A stretch of 64,000 nt of DNA from assembly GCA_945902075.1 (NCBI GenBank), contig CAMDMA010000007.1:1-64000 (forward strand). The letters are read 5' to 3'. The position numbers and the translations under genes are program-made. This DNA is from Candidatus Kuenenia stuttgartensis (GTDB lineage: Bacteria; Planctomycetota; Phycisphaerae; Phycisphaerales; SM1A02). Below the pieces are notes generated by a model, which saw only the letters and a program-made list of their open reading frames with translations, did no database searches and was not told the DNA's origin. Of the stretch, positions 19,101 through 27,429 are shown piece after piece (the first letter of the stretch is position 1; each line of letters begins with the position of its first letter).

Positions 19101-19194
19101 CAGTAATGCGCATTTCATAGGCTTCCGCCTGCCTGCGGTTTGCGGCGGTGACGACGAGCCAGTCGAGTGGTGCGCTTGTTCGCGATGACGACAT
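16177..19194 (-). CDS. fkp: Bifunctional L-fucokinase / GDP-L-fucose pyrophosphorylase
   Basis: About 1005 residues from the ATG at 19194; an alternative ATG at 19221 also fits, and the open frame reaches 19266. The N-terminal half has nucleotidyltransferase features: RIGSGAATVLAL near residue 55 and HSGGDSRRLPMYAVEGKLF near 125. A left-handed helix region follows. The C-terminal third is a GHMP kinase with RVDLAGGWSDTPPICNE near residue 650 and the ATP loop PKGSGLGTSSILGAA near 773. This order matches FKP of Bacteroides. Fucose is phosphorylated by the C-terminal domain and then charged to GDP-fucose by the N-terminal domain, giving a salvage route for fucosylating surface glycans. It is divergent from a sugar mutarotase gene. 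Confidence 0.93.
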   Translation of the reverse strand: MSSSRTSAPLDWLVVTAANRRQAEAYEMRITERVTSGALPAGCRMLVVADACDARIGSGAATVLALVEVARKLVTIKSEAIRTKSIRDGRSLKSLNDIFAGSTTQNLANLFAETRILMLHSGGDSRRLPMYAVEGKLFATLPMRAPGFRCGAMFDLLVDDLLSLPPRAGGELLVAAGDAVLGIRQTPIRIDGPGVVGVAQRADEVRARRHGVFVLRRGESEVQAFLQKPTHDDLVAAGALAKDGTALVDTGLLSFDARAIAALLAASGVTLERGAVQMRRGGLAERASRAAIPPVDLYREILCALPRLASREAYLDMVGAPLSAVLAPFFDAMRTTAFRAQVASVGEFLHIGSMREMLDALVGPRAAIARFGVRAESHPIAPKSTVGCGDALVLDSALESLRVRTGRAVLDAVPRCRFDLGGENIVTSLHPAWTSPRIQLPHGVCLFSIPVKTSEVHGVVFVTCGIDDDFKTPLDRGGTIFGTSFADFARRARLSSMSRNSGALHTLWDEPLWCVAPVRDPLVRVSWMWKGQAAPAAWKKARRYSMRELLEIADASESLAWREGAVDFAHRAAPDMAVSAFPNPITRARVAAKLAQSKSLVIEPELRARAFREIGDAVLAQHEPLLRPIPAAILHDQAVWTSMPVRVDLAGGWSDTPPICNEVGGSVVNVALMLRGQLPIQVVAKLEEPRRGEQPVIRITSTDLGETRVITETTDLAERGDPTRWSSLAENALVLTGVAPADPRKPLRKWLKTVGGSVSLTIFSAVPKGSGLGTSSILGAATIHCLDRVFGRERSPKELFAATSALEQMLSTRGGWQDQVGGVLGGFKIARTTPGALQLPEVERIAVPQALSAELASRALLYFTGERRMAKNILENVVWNWLLQVPSAVDAVERLQSNAERMRISLAEGSLEAILTELTEYTRCKRQIDPGSCPRSFDELASRWKRELSAWSFAGAGGGGFMVLVAKSAAHAETLRERIRRDPPHPRARAFDFEVDAVGLRCAVL

Positions 19195-19250
19195 CCGCGC
19201 AAGGTACGCCACGTGCTGCATTTCAGCAGTGATTTCGCTACCCTCTTCGC

Positions 19251-19616
19251 ATGCGCGCCTTCGCACAGGCCATTGACCTCTACGACGACCCCGAGCGGAT
19301 CGATGCCTATCTCCGCCACCATCGCGAGATCTGGCCAGAAGTGGTCGAAGGGTTGCTTCGAATCGGAATCCGCGGCATGCGTATTTGGCGCGGCGGGACG
19401 AGGCTTTTCATGCTCGTTGAGACGGACGACGACTTCGACCCAGCGCGCTATCAAGACTATGCCAAAGACCCGCGCACTGCCGAATGGGACGCGCTCATGC
19501 GCTCGTTCCAAACGCCTGCGCCGTTTGCGAAGTCAGGCGAATGGTGGGCGCGGATGGAGGAGATCTTCGATCTTGCCGGCGCCTGCACGACAGCGAAAGG
19601 TATTTCCTCACTATGA
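19251..19616 (+). CDS. L-rhamnose/L-fucose mutarotase family protein (DUF718)
   Basis: A 121-residue protein of the RhaM fold. It has an N-terminal AIDLYDDPERIDAYLRHHRE, then WPEVVEGLLRIGIRGMRIW, and a C-terminal FAKSGEWWARMEEIFDL. The family interconverts alpha and beta anomers of L-rhamnose or L-fucose. Divergence from a fucokinase gene 56 bases away suggests L-fucose as substrate, which is inference. The stop overlaps the start of the next gene by 4 bases (ATGA at 19613). Confidence 0.85.
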   Translation: MRAFAQAIDLYDDPERIDAYLRHHREIWPEVVEGLLRIGIRGMRIWRGGTRLFMLVETDDDFDPARYQDYAKDPRTAEWDALMRSFQTPAPFAKSGEWWARMEEIFDLAGACTTAKGISSL

Positions 19617-21058
19617 CGATTGGCGCTTCACTTCAGTTCCATGGCGCCGCAGGGGAAGTCACGGGCAGTTGCACACTGCTCACGACACCGAAAGCTCGCA
19701 TTCTCGTGGATTTCGGCATGTTTCAGGGCACTCCCGCCGACGAAGCGCGCAACGCGATTCCACCGCAACTCGACTTTGGATCACTTGACGCGATCATCGT
19801 CACCCATGCACACATCGATCACTGCGGACGCCTCGCGATGGCGACCGACTTGGGATTCAAAGGCAAGATTTACTGCACAACGGCGACACACGAGCTGCTT
19901 GGTCGAGTCATGCGCTCAAGTGCCAGACTGCAGCGCGCGCGTTTCTACGAACGCTCAAGTGGAACTGCACCTTGGTCCCGCGCACTAATGCCCGGCGAGG
20001 CGCCTGGCCCCGCGCCCGAATTCCCGCCAGCGCAACGACTGTTTGACGCACCTGAGGTGCGCGACACGATGGACTGCATTGAGAGCGTGCCACTCGATCG
20101 AGAAGTCAAGATTGCTCCACTTGTCTCGCTCGTGTTTCGAAACGCTGGTCATATTCCGGGCGCTGCGAGTGCCGAGGTTTCGATCGGCGTCGGCGCTGCA
20201 CGGAAAATCGTGCTCTTTTCCGGCGATCTAGGCCCAGAACGCTCCGCACTCCTCGCCCCGCCTCATCGACCGGCGCGGGCTGATGTTGTGGTCGTCGAGT
20301 CGACCAACGGCGAGCGTCGGCGCGATCCCGGGAGTGACCCAGATGAGAAACTTGCAGAGATCGTGGCCGATGCGGCGCGACGCAAGGCAAAGGTCATCGT
20401 TCCCTGCTTCGCCCTCGGTCGCGCGCAACTCCTCGTGCATCGACTCGCGCGGCTGAATAGTCGTGGGCTCTTGCACGGGCTCAACGTGTATGTCGATTCG
20501 CCTATGGCGGTGCACGGCATCGAATCGCTCTACCGGCATCCCGAGTACCTCTCGCCTGAGCTCTGCGAAACCGTCCGCGCGGGTGGAGCACCGCTTTGGT
20601 TTCCTGAACTGCACTACATCCTCTCGAAGCGCGAGTCGATGGCGATCGACCGCATGGTGCATGGCGGAATCATTCTTGCTGGCAGCGGCTTCATGGATGC
20701 CGGTCCAGTGATGCGGCATCTCGAGGAATCGATCGATCGCGAGGATTGCATCGTCGTACTTTCGGGATACCAGCCCGATGGTGGCTTTGCCTGGAAAATG
20801 CAGCGTGGCGCTGATCGCGCGCAGTTCAATGGGAAGACCGTGAAGATCCGCGCGAGCAGCGTGCGAGTCGAGGGACTTTCGGGCCACGCCGACCAGGACG
20901 ATCTGGTGAAGTGGTTTAGCACTTTCGGCGAGAAACCCGGACGCGTTGTGATCAACCACGGCATCGATACCGCGCGCGCCGCGCTTGCCGGACGATTGTT
21001 GAGCGAACTCAGCATTGAGTCCACGATGCCGAAACCGCTCGAGATCATTGAGCTCTGA
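19613..21058 (+). CDS. Beta-CASP family metallo-beta-lactamase-fold hydrolase/RNase
   Basis: The start is set at the ATG at 19613, coupled to the mutarotase stop; a longer frame from 19484 would lie inside that gene. The 481-residue protein has the MBL zinc motif THAHIDHCGR near residue 65, NAGHIPGAASAEV, FSGDLG, a beta-CASP segment (VIVPCFALGRAQ, VYVDSPMA) and a C-terminal LSGHADQDDLVKW. This is the layout of YSH1/CPSF73-like bacterial RNases. Likely an RNA-processing nuclease; the link to fucose metabolism is only positional. Confidence 0.88.
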   Translation: MTIGASLQFHGAAGEVTGSCTLLTTPKARILVDFGMFQGTPADEARNAIPPQLDFGSLDAIIVTHAHIDHCGRLAMATDLGFKGKIYCTTATHELLGRVMRSSARLQRARFYERSSGTAPWSRALMPGEAPGPAPEFPPAQRLFDAPEVRDTMDCIESVPLDREVKIAPLVSLVFRNAGHIPGAASAEVSIGVGAARKIVLFSGDLGPERSALLAPPHRPARADVVVVESTNGERRRDPGSDPDEKLAEIVADAARRKAKVIVPCFALGRAQLLVHRLARLNSRGLLHGLNVYVDSPMAVHGIESLYRHPEYLSPELCETVRAGGAPLWFPELHYILSKRESMAIDRMVHGGIILAGSGFMDAGPVMRHLEESIDREDCIVVLSGYQPDGGFAWKMQRGADRAQFNGKTVKIRASSVRVEGLSGHADQDDLVKWFSTFGEKPGRVVINHGIDTARAALAGRLLSELSIESTMPKPLEIIEL

Positions 21059-21122
21059 GATTTAGCCCCTCAGACGCGCTCGCAACGCTTGAAACATCGA
21101 TCGACGCAGGCAGTACCGTGCT

Positions 21123-21851
21123 ATGCCCGACTGGACACACGAACTCCCACCTCTTCCCGTTCATCCAAATCGGGTACTCCTTTTCATCGCCATGGAAGGC
21201 GAGGCGGCGCCTCTCGCGGGCAGACTCGGCCTCAACGTGCGCGGCACGCCTGGGTCCGCTGCAAACTCGATCGACCTTGTGGTGCCGGGGCTTGATCCCA
21301 CGGTCGGCGCTGACCGAATCGGACCGGCCTACGCCGCATGGGCACTCACGCGCGCGATCATGGCGCGGCGTCCGGACATCGTCGTCAACATCGGAACTGC
21401 TGGCGGCTTCGCTTCGCAAGGGTTGGGTATCGCCGACCTTGTCCTCGCTCGAGACACCATGTTTCATGACGCGCGAGTCGCACTTCCTGGTTTCGCAGCG
21501 ATTGCGCGCGCACACACGCGGCTTTCACCAAGTGACACTGAGCTCGATAGACTCGCTTCCGACCTCGGTGCACGAGTTGGCCTTGCCTCATCCGGCTCGA
21601 GCCTCGACGTGACCACCGATGAACTCGCACATTTCGCTCGAACGCGTACGCTCGCGAAAGACATGGAGCTCGCGGCGTTGGCAGCGGTCTGTAACGCGGA
21701 ACGCATCCCCTTGGTCGCATTGAAAGGTGTGACGGACCTTGTTGACCATCACGAGCCTGCCGCCGAGGCATTTGTCCGTAACCTCAAACGGACCTGCGAG
21801 CGGCTCGCTGAGGCAACAGTTCCGCTCCTTCGTGCGCTCCGCGCGTCTTAG
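21123..21851 (+). CDS. 5'-methylthioadenosine/S-adenosylhomocysteine nucleosidase-like phosphorylase-family protein
   Basis: A 242-residue PNP/UDP-family protein. It has LLFIAMEGEAAPLAGRLG at the N-terminus, IVVNIGTAGGFASQGLGIADLVLA, a KDMELAALAAVCNAERIPL segment carrying the purine-binding Met-Glu pair, and VALKGVTDLVD with the catalytic-type Asp. This matches MTAN enzymes, which cleave MTA or SAH to recycle methionine and methyl-donor by-products. It follows the beta-CASP gene by 64 bases. Other nucleosidases of the same fold cannot be excluded. Confidence 0.78.
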   Translation: MPDWTHELPPLPVHPNRVLLFIAMEGEAAPLAGRLGLNVRGTPGSAANSIDLVVPGLDPTVGADRIGPAYAAWALTRAIMARRPDIVVNIGTAGGFASQGLGIADLVLARDTMFHDARVALPGFAAIARAHTRLSPSDTELDRLASDLGARVGLASSGSSLDVTTDELAHFARTRTLAKDMELAALAAVCNAERIPLVALKGVTDLVDHHEPAAEAFVRNLKRTCERLAEATVPLLRALRAS

Positions 21852-22116
21852 GTCGCGGCACAATCTACGACGAAGCTGGAGACAGACGTCGCGTGAGTCG
21901 TACTGTGGCGATTCTTGTGGAATCGTGTCGTGCTCTGCGTTTGCTTCGAAAGCCGATTACAAGAATCCGTCGCCTACCTTCATTAAGCGAAGATGGCTGA
22001 TGAGATCATTCGAACACGCATTCCGACTGGGGCTTCAACGCATGTGCATCCGCCTGTATGGCACCGCATTGGTTGGACTGCACCGCGTGGCATGATGAAG
22101 TCCACACGAGTACCCA

Positions 22117-22575
22117 TCAATTGTCGAGCTTTGGGCCCTTCTCGACGCGTGTAATCGAAAGGTTGTAGATCGTGCTTCCTCCAAGCGGACCAGCACCGAC
22201 GATCAGGCGTAATGGCTCGACCGAAGATTTGCCGCCATTCACCGCGATTCGGTCCTGCGTGATGATCCAACGCTCCTTGCCGTCGCCAGCCTCGACGAGG
22301 AGATCGATCGATCCCCAGTCGCCGAAGGAAAGCACTGCGATGCCATCTTCATCAGTCGTCGCGAGCGCAGGTTTCCCACCGCGCGTGCGCGTACCCGCAC
22401 CCGATGCAGCGATGTCGATGCCCTCCATTGGCTCTCCAGTCGTCACATCGGCCACGGTCACCATGTAGACACCGTGACCCTGTGGGACGGACGAGCATGC
22501 GACGGTGGCGAGCGTTGCGAGAAGTGTCAAGGTACGCAGCGCGGTGCGCATGGGGTTTGGCTGAGCGTTGTACAT
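22117..22575 (-). CDS. Small lipoprotein with a carboxypeptidase-regulatory-like (beta-sandwich) domain
   Basis: From the ATG at 22575 the protein has 152 residues; ATG 22551 is an alternative. A hydrophobic signal ends in a lipobox-like LATVACSS. The mature part contains VTVADVTTGEPMEGIDI and ATTDEDGIAVLSFGD, the repeat style of CarboxypepD_reg or transthyretin-like domains, and a C-terminal strand region. No enzymatic motif is visible. It lies downstream of the MFS gene on the same strand, 47 bases past its stop. Confidence 0.6.
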   Translation of the reverse strand: MYNAQPNPMRTALRTLTLLATLATVACSSVPQGHGVYMVTVADVTTGEPMEGIDIAASGAGTRTRGGKPALATTDEDGIAVLSFGDWGSIDLLVEAGDGKERWIITQDRIAVNGGKSSVEPLRLIVGAGPLGGSTIYNLSITRVEKGPKLDN

Positions 22576-22622
22576 GGTGGATTCCTGCAGTAAAACAGCG
22601 AGTGTAGCGCACACGCTGGAGA

Positions 22623-23972
22623 TCAATCTTCGTTGAAGTCAAGACTCGTGCCGTAGCTCTCGCGAAGTCCGAGGGTTGCGAGCATGGCGAGCGGCATCAC
22701 GATCACCGCGACGATCGCGGCCGCCCGCCACGGCGAGGCCAATTGATCGCCGAGCGCGAGCCAGAGTCCGCCCGTCCACGCGGCGGACCAACGCACGATA
22801 TTTGGCGCGGTGGTTGCTGCGGTACCGCGCAGGTTTGTTCCAAATTGCTCCGCCGCGACCGTCGCAAAAAGCGCCCAGTATCCGCTTGCAAAGCCGGTGA
22901 AACAGACCACTGCGTAGAACGCCGACTGTGAGCGCGCGCCGACGGTGAAGTACAAGCAAATCCCGACCACCGTCAGCACTTGAAACAGTGCGATTGCCCG
23001 CTTCCGGGAGCGCATCCACTGGCTTGCGACGCCGCTGAGGATGTCGCCCGCAGCGAGACCGATGTAGCACCACATGATCGCCTTCGCAGGCGACGGCTTT
23101 TCCTCGATCGCCAGACCAAGATCAGGCATGATTCGATCGCAATACTTGACGAGCGTGCCGACGACAAACCAGATCGGAACCGCAATCAGCACCGTGCACG
23201 TGTAGCGACGCAATCGTTCCGCTGGCCAGAAAAGACGCCAAAATGCGCCGCGCCCACGGACATGCTTCTGCTCTGTTTGAAGAAAGAGCCCACTCTCGAC
23301 CACGCCGATGCGAAGCGCCAGCAGCGCCAGGCCGAGGCAGCCACCAATCACGAACGCGACGCGCCAAGAGACAAACTGCGTTGTGAAATATCCGGCGACC
23401 GCGCCGAGAATACCGACTGCAGCAACCCCCGTGGTTGCGAGCCCGCGGCGCTCGCGGCTCACGAGCTCGGAGACCAGCGTGATACCGGCACCGAGTTCGC
23501 CCGCGAGCCCGAATCCCGCGACGAAGCGTAAGAGACCGTACTGATTCACCGCACTCCCGAGCCCTACCGCGTGCAGGAATCCGAGCGGACCACTGGGATC
23601 GACGTCGGTCACGGCCGCGTTCAACAGGTTCGCGATGGAATACGCGAGGATCGAACCGAAGAGCACACTGATACGCCCGCGTCGGTCCGCGAGAATTCCC
23701 CAAACAAGACCGCCAACGAGGAGACCTGTGGTCTGCAGAATGTTGTCGAGCCAAACGCCGCTCGCGGCGAGCATGCGATCAACCTCCTCAGGGGGCTTCC
23801 CGGCTATTTGAGCTGCCATCACTTCGGTCAGCGATGCCTTCCGAACCAGTGCAAAAAGAAGCAGATCAAAGATATCGACGAAGTAGCCGAGCGCAGCCAC
23901 CACGATGACAAGGAGGACAGCGCGGCGCGGAGGAGTCTTCGGGATCTTTGGGTCGGATGGCGCGCTCGTCAT
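22623..23972 (-). CDS. MFS transporter (sugar/metabolite:H+ symporter type)
   Basis: From the ATG at 23972 the protein has 449 residues with about 12 hydrophobic segments. The loop between helices 2 and 3 carries the MFS motif GGLVWGILADRRGRISVLFGS. Helices 4-6 include LRFVAGFGLAGELGAGITLVSELVSRERRG, a pattern of the metabolite:H+ symporter group. The substrate is unknown. A frame from 24110 would overlap the leader of the divergent pseudopilin gene, so the shorter start is preferred. Confidence 0.85.
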   Translation of the reverse strand: MTSAPSDPKIPKTPPRRAVLLVIVVAALGYFVDIFDLLLFALVRKASLTEVMAAQIAGKPPEEVDRMLAASGVWLDNILQTTGLLVGGLVWGILADRRGRISVLFGSILAYSIANLLNAAVTDVDPSGPLGFLHAVGLGSAVNQYGLLRFVAGFGLAGELGAGITLVSELVSRERRGLATTGVAAVGILGAVAGYFTTQFVSWRVAFVIGGCLGLALLALRIGVVESGLFLQTEQKHVRGRGAFWRLFWPAERLRRYTCTVLIAVPIWFVVGTLVKYCDRIMPDLGLAIEEKPSPAKAIMWCYIGLAAGDILSGVASQWMRSRKRAIALFQVLTVVGICLYFTVGARSQSAFYAVVCFTGFASGYWALFATVAAEQFGTNLRGTAATTAPNIVRWSAAWTGGLWLALGDQLASPWRAAAIVAVIVMPLAMLATLGLRESYGTSLDFNED

Positions 23973-24127
23973 GGTGGTCGGACACGGTAAGTCCTTACAA
24001 AGCGGTTCTGCAACCGCAATTCCCGAGGGCTTTGCGGAGCCGTGTGATCGTGATGTCCGAAGAAGCCTTGTACACTCAAAACGTTCTACTCCGCGCGGCG
24101 TGCGCGGCACGACTCCCTGGAGGATCC

Positions 24128-25075
24128 ATGCTGGAACTGACCTCGACCGCTGCCCTCACCAATCGTTTCGACATGCGATCGACAACCAGCTCGCCTCGCG
24201 GCATTCGTCGTGCCTTCACGCTCGTCGAACTTCTGCTTGTGATCTCTATCATCGCAATCGTGCTCGCACTTGTCCTCGTGGGGATGAACCAGCTGCAAAC
24301 ACGCTCACGCGCGCTTGCATGCCTGTCGAACCAACGCCAACTCTCGCTTGCAAACCAAACCTACGCGATCGACAACAATGGCCGCTTGGTGAGCCCGCGA
24401 ACGGATAGCAATCCGCCCGATGGCGGCATGCGCAGCGTCACGAATTGTTGGGTCAACACCAACAACGCGAATACCGCGGGCGTGGAGCTTGAAAAGAGCC
24501 TGCAACAAGGCGCCCTTTGGTCGTACGTCGGCGAGACCCCGAAGGCGTATGTGTCGCCGATGGATTCGAGCGGGCGCGTGCGCTCGTATTCGTTCAGCGG
24601 GTTCGTTGGTGTAGGCGAACTTGACTACGGGCATCGCGCAGACGACTGGTTCGACTTCCCCGATCCAGAAAGCCCTGATTCGCCCGAAGGATTCCGCAAC
24701 ACGCAGTTCAAGACGGTCTCCATGTCCTTGATTCCGCAACCGTCGCGAACCATGGCGACGATCACCGAAGATGACCGCCTCATCCGAACCGATGGACAAG
24801 GCTACAACTATTCTGGATGGGTGATTGAAGTGCGTCCGCCGACCGGCGCTGGCGGACTTTGGATCGATACCCCTGCACTTTGGAACACAGGCCGCGTCAA
24901 CATCTCGTTCATGGATGGCTCAGTTGATGCACCCAACATCATGTACGAGCAGCTTTCGCTCGCCATGCAGGCGAATCCGATTGGCCACGATGTCACGGAG
25001 ACGGGCAGTCGGCCCGCATTCCGATTCATGGCGTCGATTTTGCTTCCGGGCATCATTCGGCCGGAAATTCAGTAG
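24128..25075 (+). CDS. Pseudopilin-like protein with prepilin N-methylation motif
   Basis: The ATG at 24128 is preceded by GGAGG at 24119-24123, which fixes the start and gives 315 residues. A leader of about 29 residues ends at RRAFTLVELLLVISIIA, the classical type IV prepilin/type II pseudopilin cleavage site and hydrophobic helix. The C-terminal NISFMDGSVDAPN resembles the end motif of planctomycete H-X9-DG pseudopilins, with the His replaced. These proteins are numerous in Planctomycetota and their role in secretion or surface filaments is not settled. The gene is divergent from the MFS transporter. Confidence 0.85.
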   Translation: MLELTSTAALTNRFDMRSTTSSPRGIRRAFTLVELLLVISIIAIVLALVLVGMNQLQTRSRALACLSNQRQLSLANQTYAIDNNGRLVSPRTDSNPPDGGMRSVTNCWVNTNNANTAGVELEKSLQQGALWSYVGETPKAYVSPMDSSGRVRSYSFSGFVGVGELDYGHRADDWFDFPDPESPDSPEGFRNTQFKTVSMSLIPQPSRTMATITEDDRLIRTDGQGYNYSGWVIEVRPPTGAGGLWIDTPALWNTGRVNISFMDGSVDAPNIMYEQLSLAMQANPIGHDVTETGSRPAFRFMASILLPGIIRPEIQ

Positions 25076-25126
25076 ACGCACGCGGGTGCATTCACGGGCA
25101 CGCGACGAAGATCACTCCCCAAGCGT

Positions 25127-25513
25127 TTATCTGGCGAGCTCGGCAAGCGTCGCGTCATCGAAAGACGTGACCTCGTTCCAGGTTCGCTTCTCCTCATCCG
25201 TGAGCTGTGCAGCCGCGACAGCGTCACCGACGGCCTTCGCCGCCTCGCGCGACTTTCCGAAAAGCTCTTGTGCCCGCTTTGGGTCACCTGAGCCATCGGA
25301 TGCAAGGGCCGCCGCAGCTTTTCGCTGTGCGATGAGTGCCTGAACAAGCGGTTTAAACTTCGGCTCCTTCGCAGCCTCGATAGCACCCATCGGCGCCACG
25401 TACGGCGGCGGCGGCGGCGGGTAGCCGCCAGTGGTGTTATCGCAGGCTGTGAGCGCGGAGAGGAGAAGGATCGATGCGACGTGGCGGGTCGGAACGGTGG
25501 TCTTCAGGGCCAT
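25127..25513 (-). CDS. Small Ala-rich lipoprotein of unknown function
   Basis: From the ATG at 25513 the protein has 128 residues. A signal peptide ends at the lipobox LSALTAC, a Pro-rich stretch (YPPPPPPY) follows, and the rest is helical and Ala/Lys-rich (QALIAQRKAAAALA, REAAKAVGDAVAAAQ, TDEEKRTWNEV). No known domain was recognised. It converges on the pseudopilin gene with a 51-base gap. Confidence 0.6.
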   Translation of the reverse strand: MALKTTVPTRHVASILLLSALTACDNTTGGYPPPPPPYVAPMGAIEAAKEPKFKPLVQALIAQRKAAAALASDGSGDPKRAQELFGKSREAAKAVGDAVAAAQLTDEEKRTWNEVTSFDDATLAELAR

Positions 25514-25678
25514 GGGCGAAGAATAACCGAATGGATCCAAACCATTGGGTAGTTTGAAAGAACGGCGTACTGCATCGTTGGTTATCGTTTCGCCACGCAG
25601 CCAAAACCCGAAGGTCAAGATTCAAAACTTGTTTCTTTTCGCTTGAGTTACGCGTGTCGGGATGGGACGGTCTGTTCC

Positions 25679-26182
25679 ATGCGCAACACTCACATCGCCA
25701 TCTCCACGATTATCGCGGTCTCCATGGTGCAAGGCGCGTTTGCCACCAAGCATGTCGTCCAACAATCTGGATTTGCATTCGTACCTGCATCGATCACGGT
25801 GCAGCCGGGCGACACAGTGCGCTGGGTTCGGAGCAGCGGAACTCACACGGTCACAAGTGGCGCGAACTGCACAGCGAGCGGGTTGTTTCACGCACCACTC
25901 AACATCACCACGCCGAACTTCACGTGGACCGTCCCTGCATCGGTCGCTGGCACAACGGTTGCGTATTTCTGCGTGCCCCACTGCCTTGGCGGAATGGTTG
26001 GATCCATCGTAGTTCAGGCCGCGGCACCATCGCCTGACATCGACGGCAACGGCGCGGTGAACGCTGCGGATCTCGCGTCCATGCTTGGAAATTGGGGTGC
26101 GCCCGGCAGCACAGATCTCGACCTCGACGGATCTACCGGGGCGTCTGATCTTTCCATTCTCCTTTCCGCATGGACCGGTTGA
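25679..26182 (+). CDS. Secreted cupredoxin fused to a dockerin-like EF-hand module
   Basis: The ATG at 25679 gives 167 residues with a signal peptide (about 1-22). The central domain is plastocyanin-like: ITVQPGDTVRWV, first Cu ligand His56 in SSGTHTV, and the CVPHCLGGM loop supplying Cys98, His101 and Met106, a complete type 1 copper site. The C-terminus has two EF-hand-like loops, DIDGNGAVNAADLASMLGNW and DLDLDGSTGASDLSILLSAW, as found in several secreted proteins of this window. Possible role: periplasmic or surface electron transfer, or copper binding. The stop lies 12 bases inside the next gene. Confidence 0.85.
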   Translation: MRNTHIAISTIIAVSMVQGAFATKHVVQQSGFAFVPASITVQPGDTVRWVRSSGTHTVTSGANCTASGLFHAPLNITTPNFTWTVPASVAGTTVAYFCVPHCLGGMVGSIVVQAAAPSPDIDGNGAVNAADLASMLGNWGAPGSTDLDLDGSTGASDLSILLSAWTG

Positions 26183-26835
26183 TACGCCGATCGCCGCGCT
26201 GGCTTTTCTGTCATGCAGGTGGACTTGTTGCGTGGGGCACAGCGGTGGTACTCATGGCAGGTTGTGCGCCGCAGATCAATCGCAAGACCAATGGGTCCTC
26301 AGCCGACACCAAAATCACCATCGTCGCGGGTGGAGCTTGCGGTGCTGAAATCGATCCACTGGTGGGCGCAGAACATTCGCTCGTTGCGCTCGTGTTTATC
26401 TCGCATGAATGCCCGATTGCAAACGCAATGGTGCCTGATTTGCGTGCGATCGCGGCGAAGGCGAAGGCGAGCGGCGTTGCGTTTTTCCTGGTGCACGCGG
26501 CAACATGGACGGATGATGCGCAGTTGCGCTCCCATGCTGAAGATTTCTCGCTCACCACGGATGTGTGCGTACTCGCCGATCGTGGCCAACGGCTCGTCCG
26601 CGCGACAGGTGCGACGATTACGCCCGAAGCAGCGCTTCTTCGACTCGATGGCCGGGGAGGGTTCCATCTGCTCTACCTCGGCCGTGTCAACGATCTTTAC
26701 ACGGGCATTGGACGACGACGGGCGAGCGCGACTTCAAATGACTTCGAGGTTGCGATCGATGCCGCGCGCAACGGGATGCCGATCCACGCCCCAAGCCCAA
26801 AAGCTGTTGGGTGCTTTATCGAAGTGACGCAGTGA
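26170..26835 (+). CDS. Redoxin-like (thioredoxin-fold) lipoprotein
   Basis: A 221-residue protein with a lipobox-like VLMAGCAP near residue 30. A thioredoxin-fold segment follows: LVALVFISHECPIANAMVPDL with a single Cys, then GVAFFLVHAATW and ATGATITPEAALL with the cis-Pro region. Most thioredoxins have CxxC; here the second Cys is replaced (ECPIA), so it is more like peroxiredoxin-type or redoxin domains. The C-terminal VNDLYTGIGRRRASAT matches planctomycete redoxin proteins. It overlaps the cupredoxin gene by 13 bases, implying co-transcription. Confidence 0.65.
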   Translation: MDRLIRRSPRWLFCHAGGLVAWGTAVVLMAGCAPQINRKTNGSSADTKITIVAGGACGAEIDPLVGAEHSLVALVFISHECPIANAMVPDLRAIAAKAKASGVAFFLVHAATWTDDAQLRSHAEDFSLTTDVCVLADRGQRLVRATGATITPEAALLRLDGRGGFHLLYLGRVNDLYTGIGRRRASATSNDFEVAIDAARNGMPIHAPSPKAVGCFIEVTQ

Positions 26836-26844
26836 CCCTCTCAA

Positions 26845-26876
26845 CACGAGGTCCCGTTACAACTGGGAGCCTCGTG
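26845..26876 (+). other. Strong hairpin just after the redoxin gene
   Basis: CACGAGG-TCCC pairs with GGGA-(G)-CCTCGTG around a 9-base loop, ten bases after the redoxin stop. No U-tract follows, so it is not a standard intrinsic terminator. It could be a 3' UTR stabiliser, a Rho-assisted end, or part of a structured RNA. Confidence 0.45.
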
Positions 26877-27429
26877 AGTGGGCGAGCCGCGGAGTGGCTT
26901 CCGCTGCGTCGTCTTGGCTGCCATTCGGCCGACAAATCGACGCCGACCCGGCTTGACTCGCGTAAGGCGATCTTGCGGAACCGATCACTGAGGTCAAAAT
27001 TGATTCAAACGCGCATGGTGTCGCCGCGGCTTCGGAACGCACCACCGGTTGCGCTTCGATACGCCTGCGGACTTCATGAAGCCGCCCGTGCCACGTTCCT
27101 TGAGGCGAGATGCCTCCGTCAAAAGCTGCGACCCGAGCCTTTGCGACGTTCGCGGCGGGCGAGTCCGAGGCGCAACTTCAATCAATGTGCGCTCGCTGCG
27201 GTCGCCGATTCGGTCGATCGCGATCGCACCCGACCTCGGTTGACTCTTGGGGACACGTCAAGTGCCGGACAGCGGGAACCGAAAGAGAGGTGCCCGAAAG
27301 ACGCCGAGCGGCGCAGTTTGGCGAACTGCGGCGATCTTCGAACTATCTGCTGAATTCGCCTTCGAACTTCCGAGAAATGACGTGGTAGCCGAAACAACGA
27401 CCGAGCCGATCAGTCGGGTTCGTGATCAG

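Noticed and set aside
20228-20959. Minus-strand frame of 243 codons opposite the beta-CASP hydrolase
   Set aside because: Antisense to a gene with full MBL motifs; translation has no recognisable features.
26811-27353. Plus-strand frame of 180 codons after the redoxin gene
   Set aside because: No ribosome-binding site, Arg-rich without any motif, and it overlaps the 3' end of the redoxin gene. Treated as non-coding.
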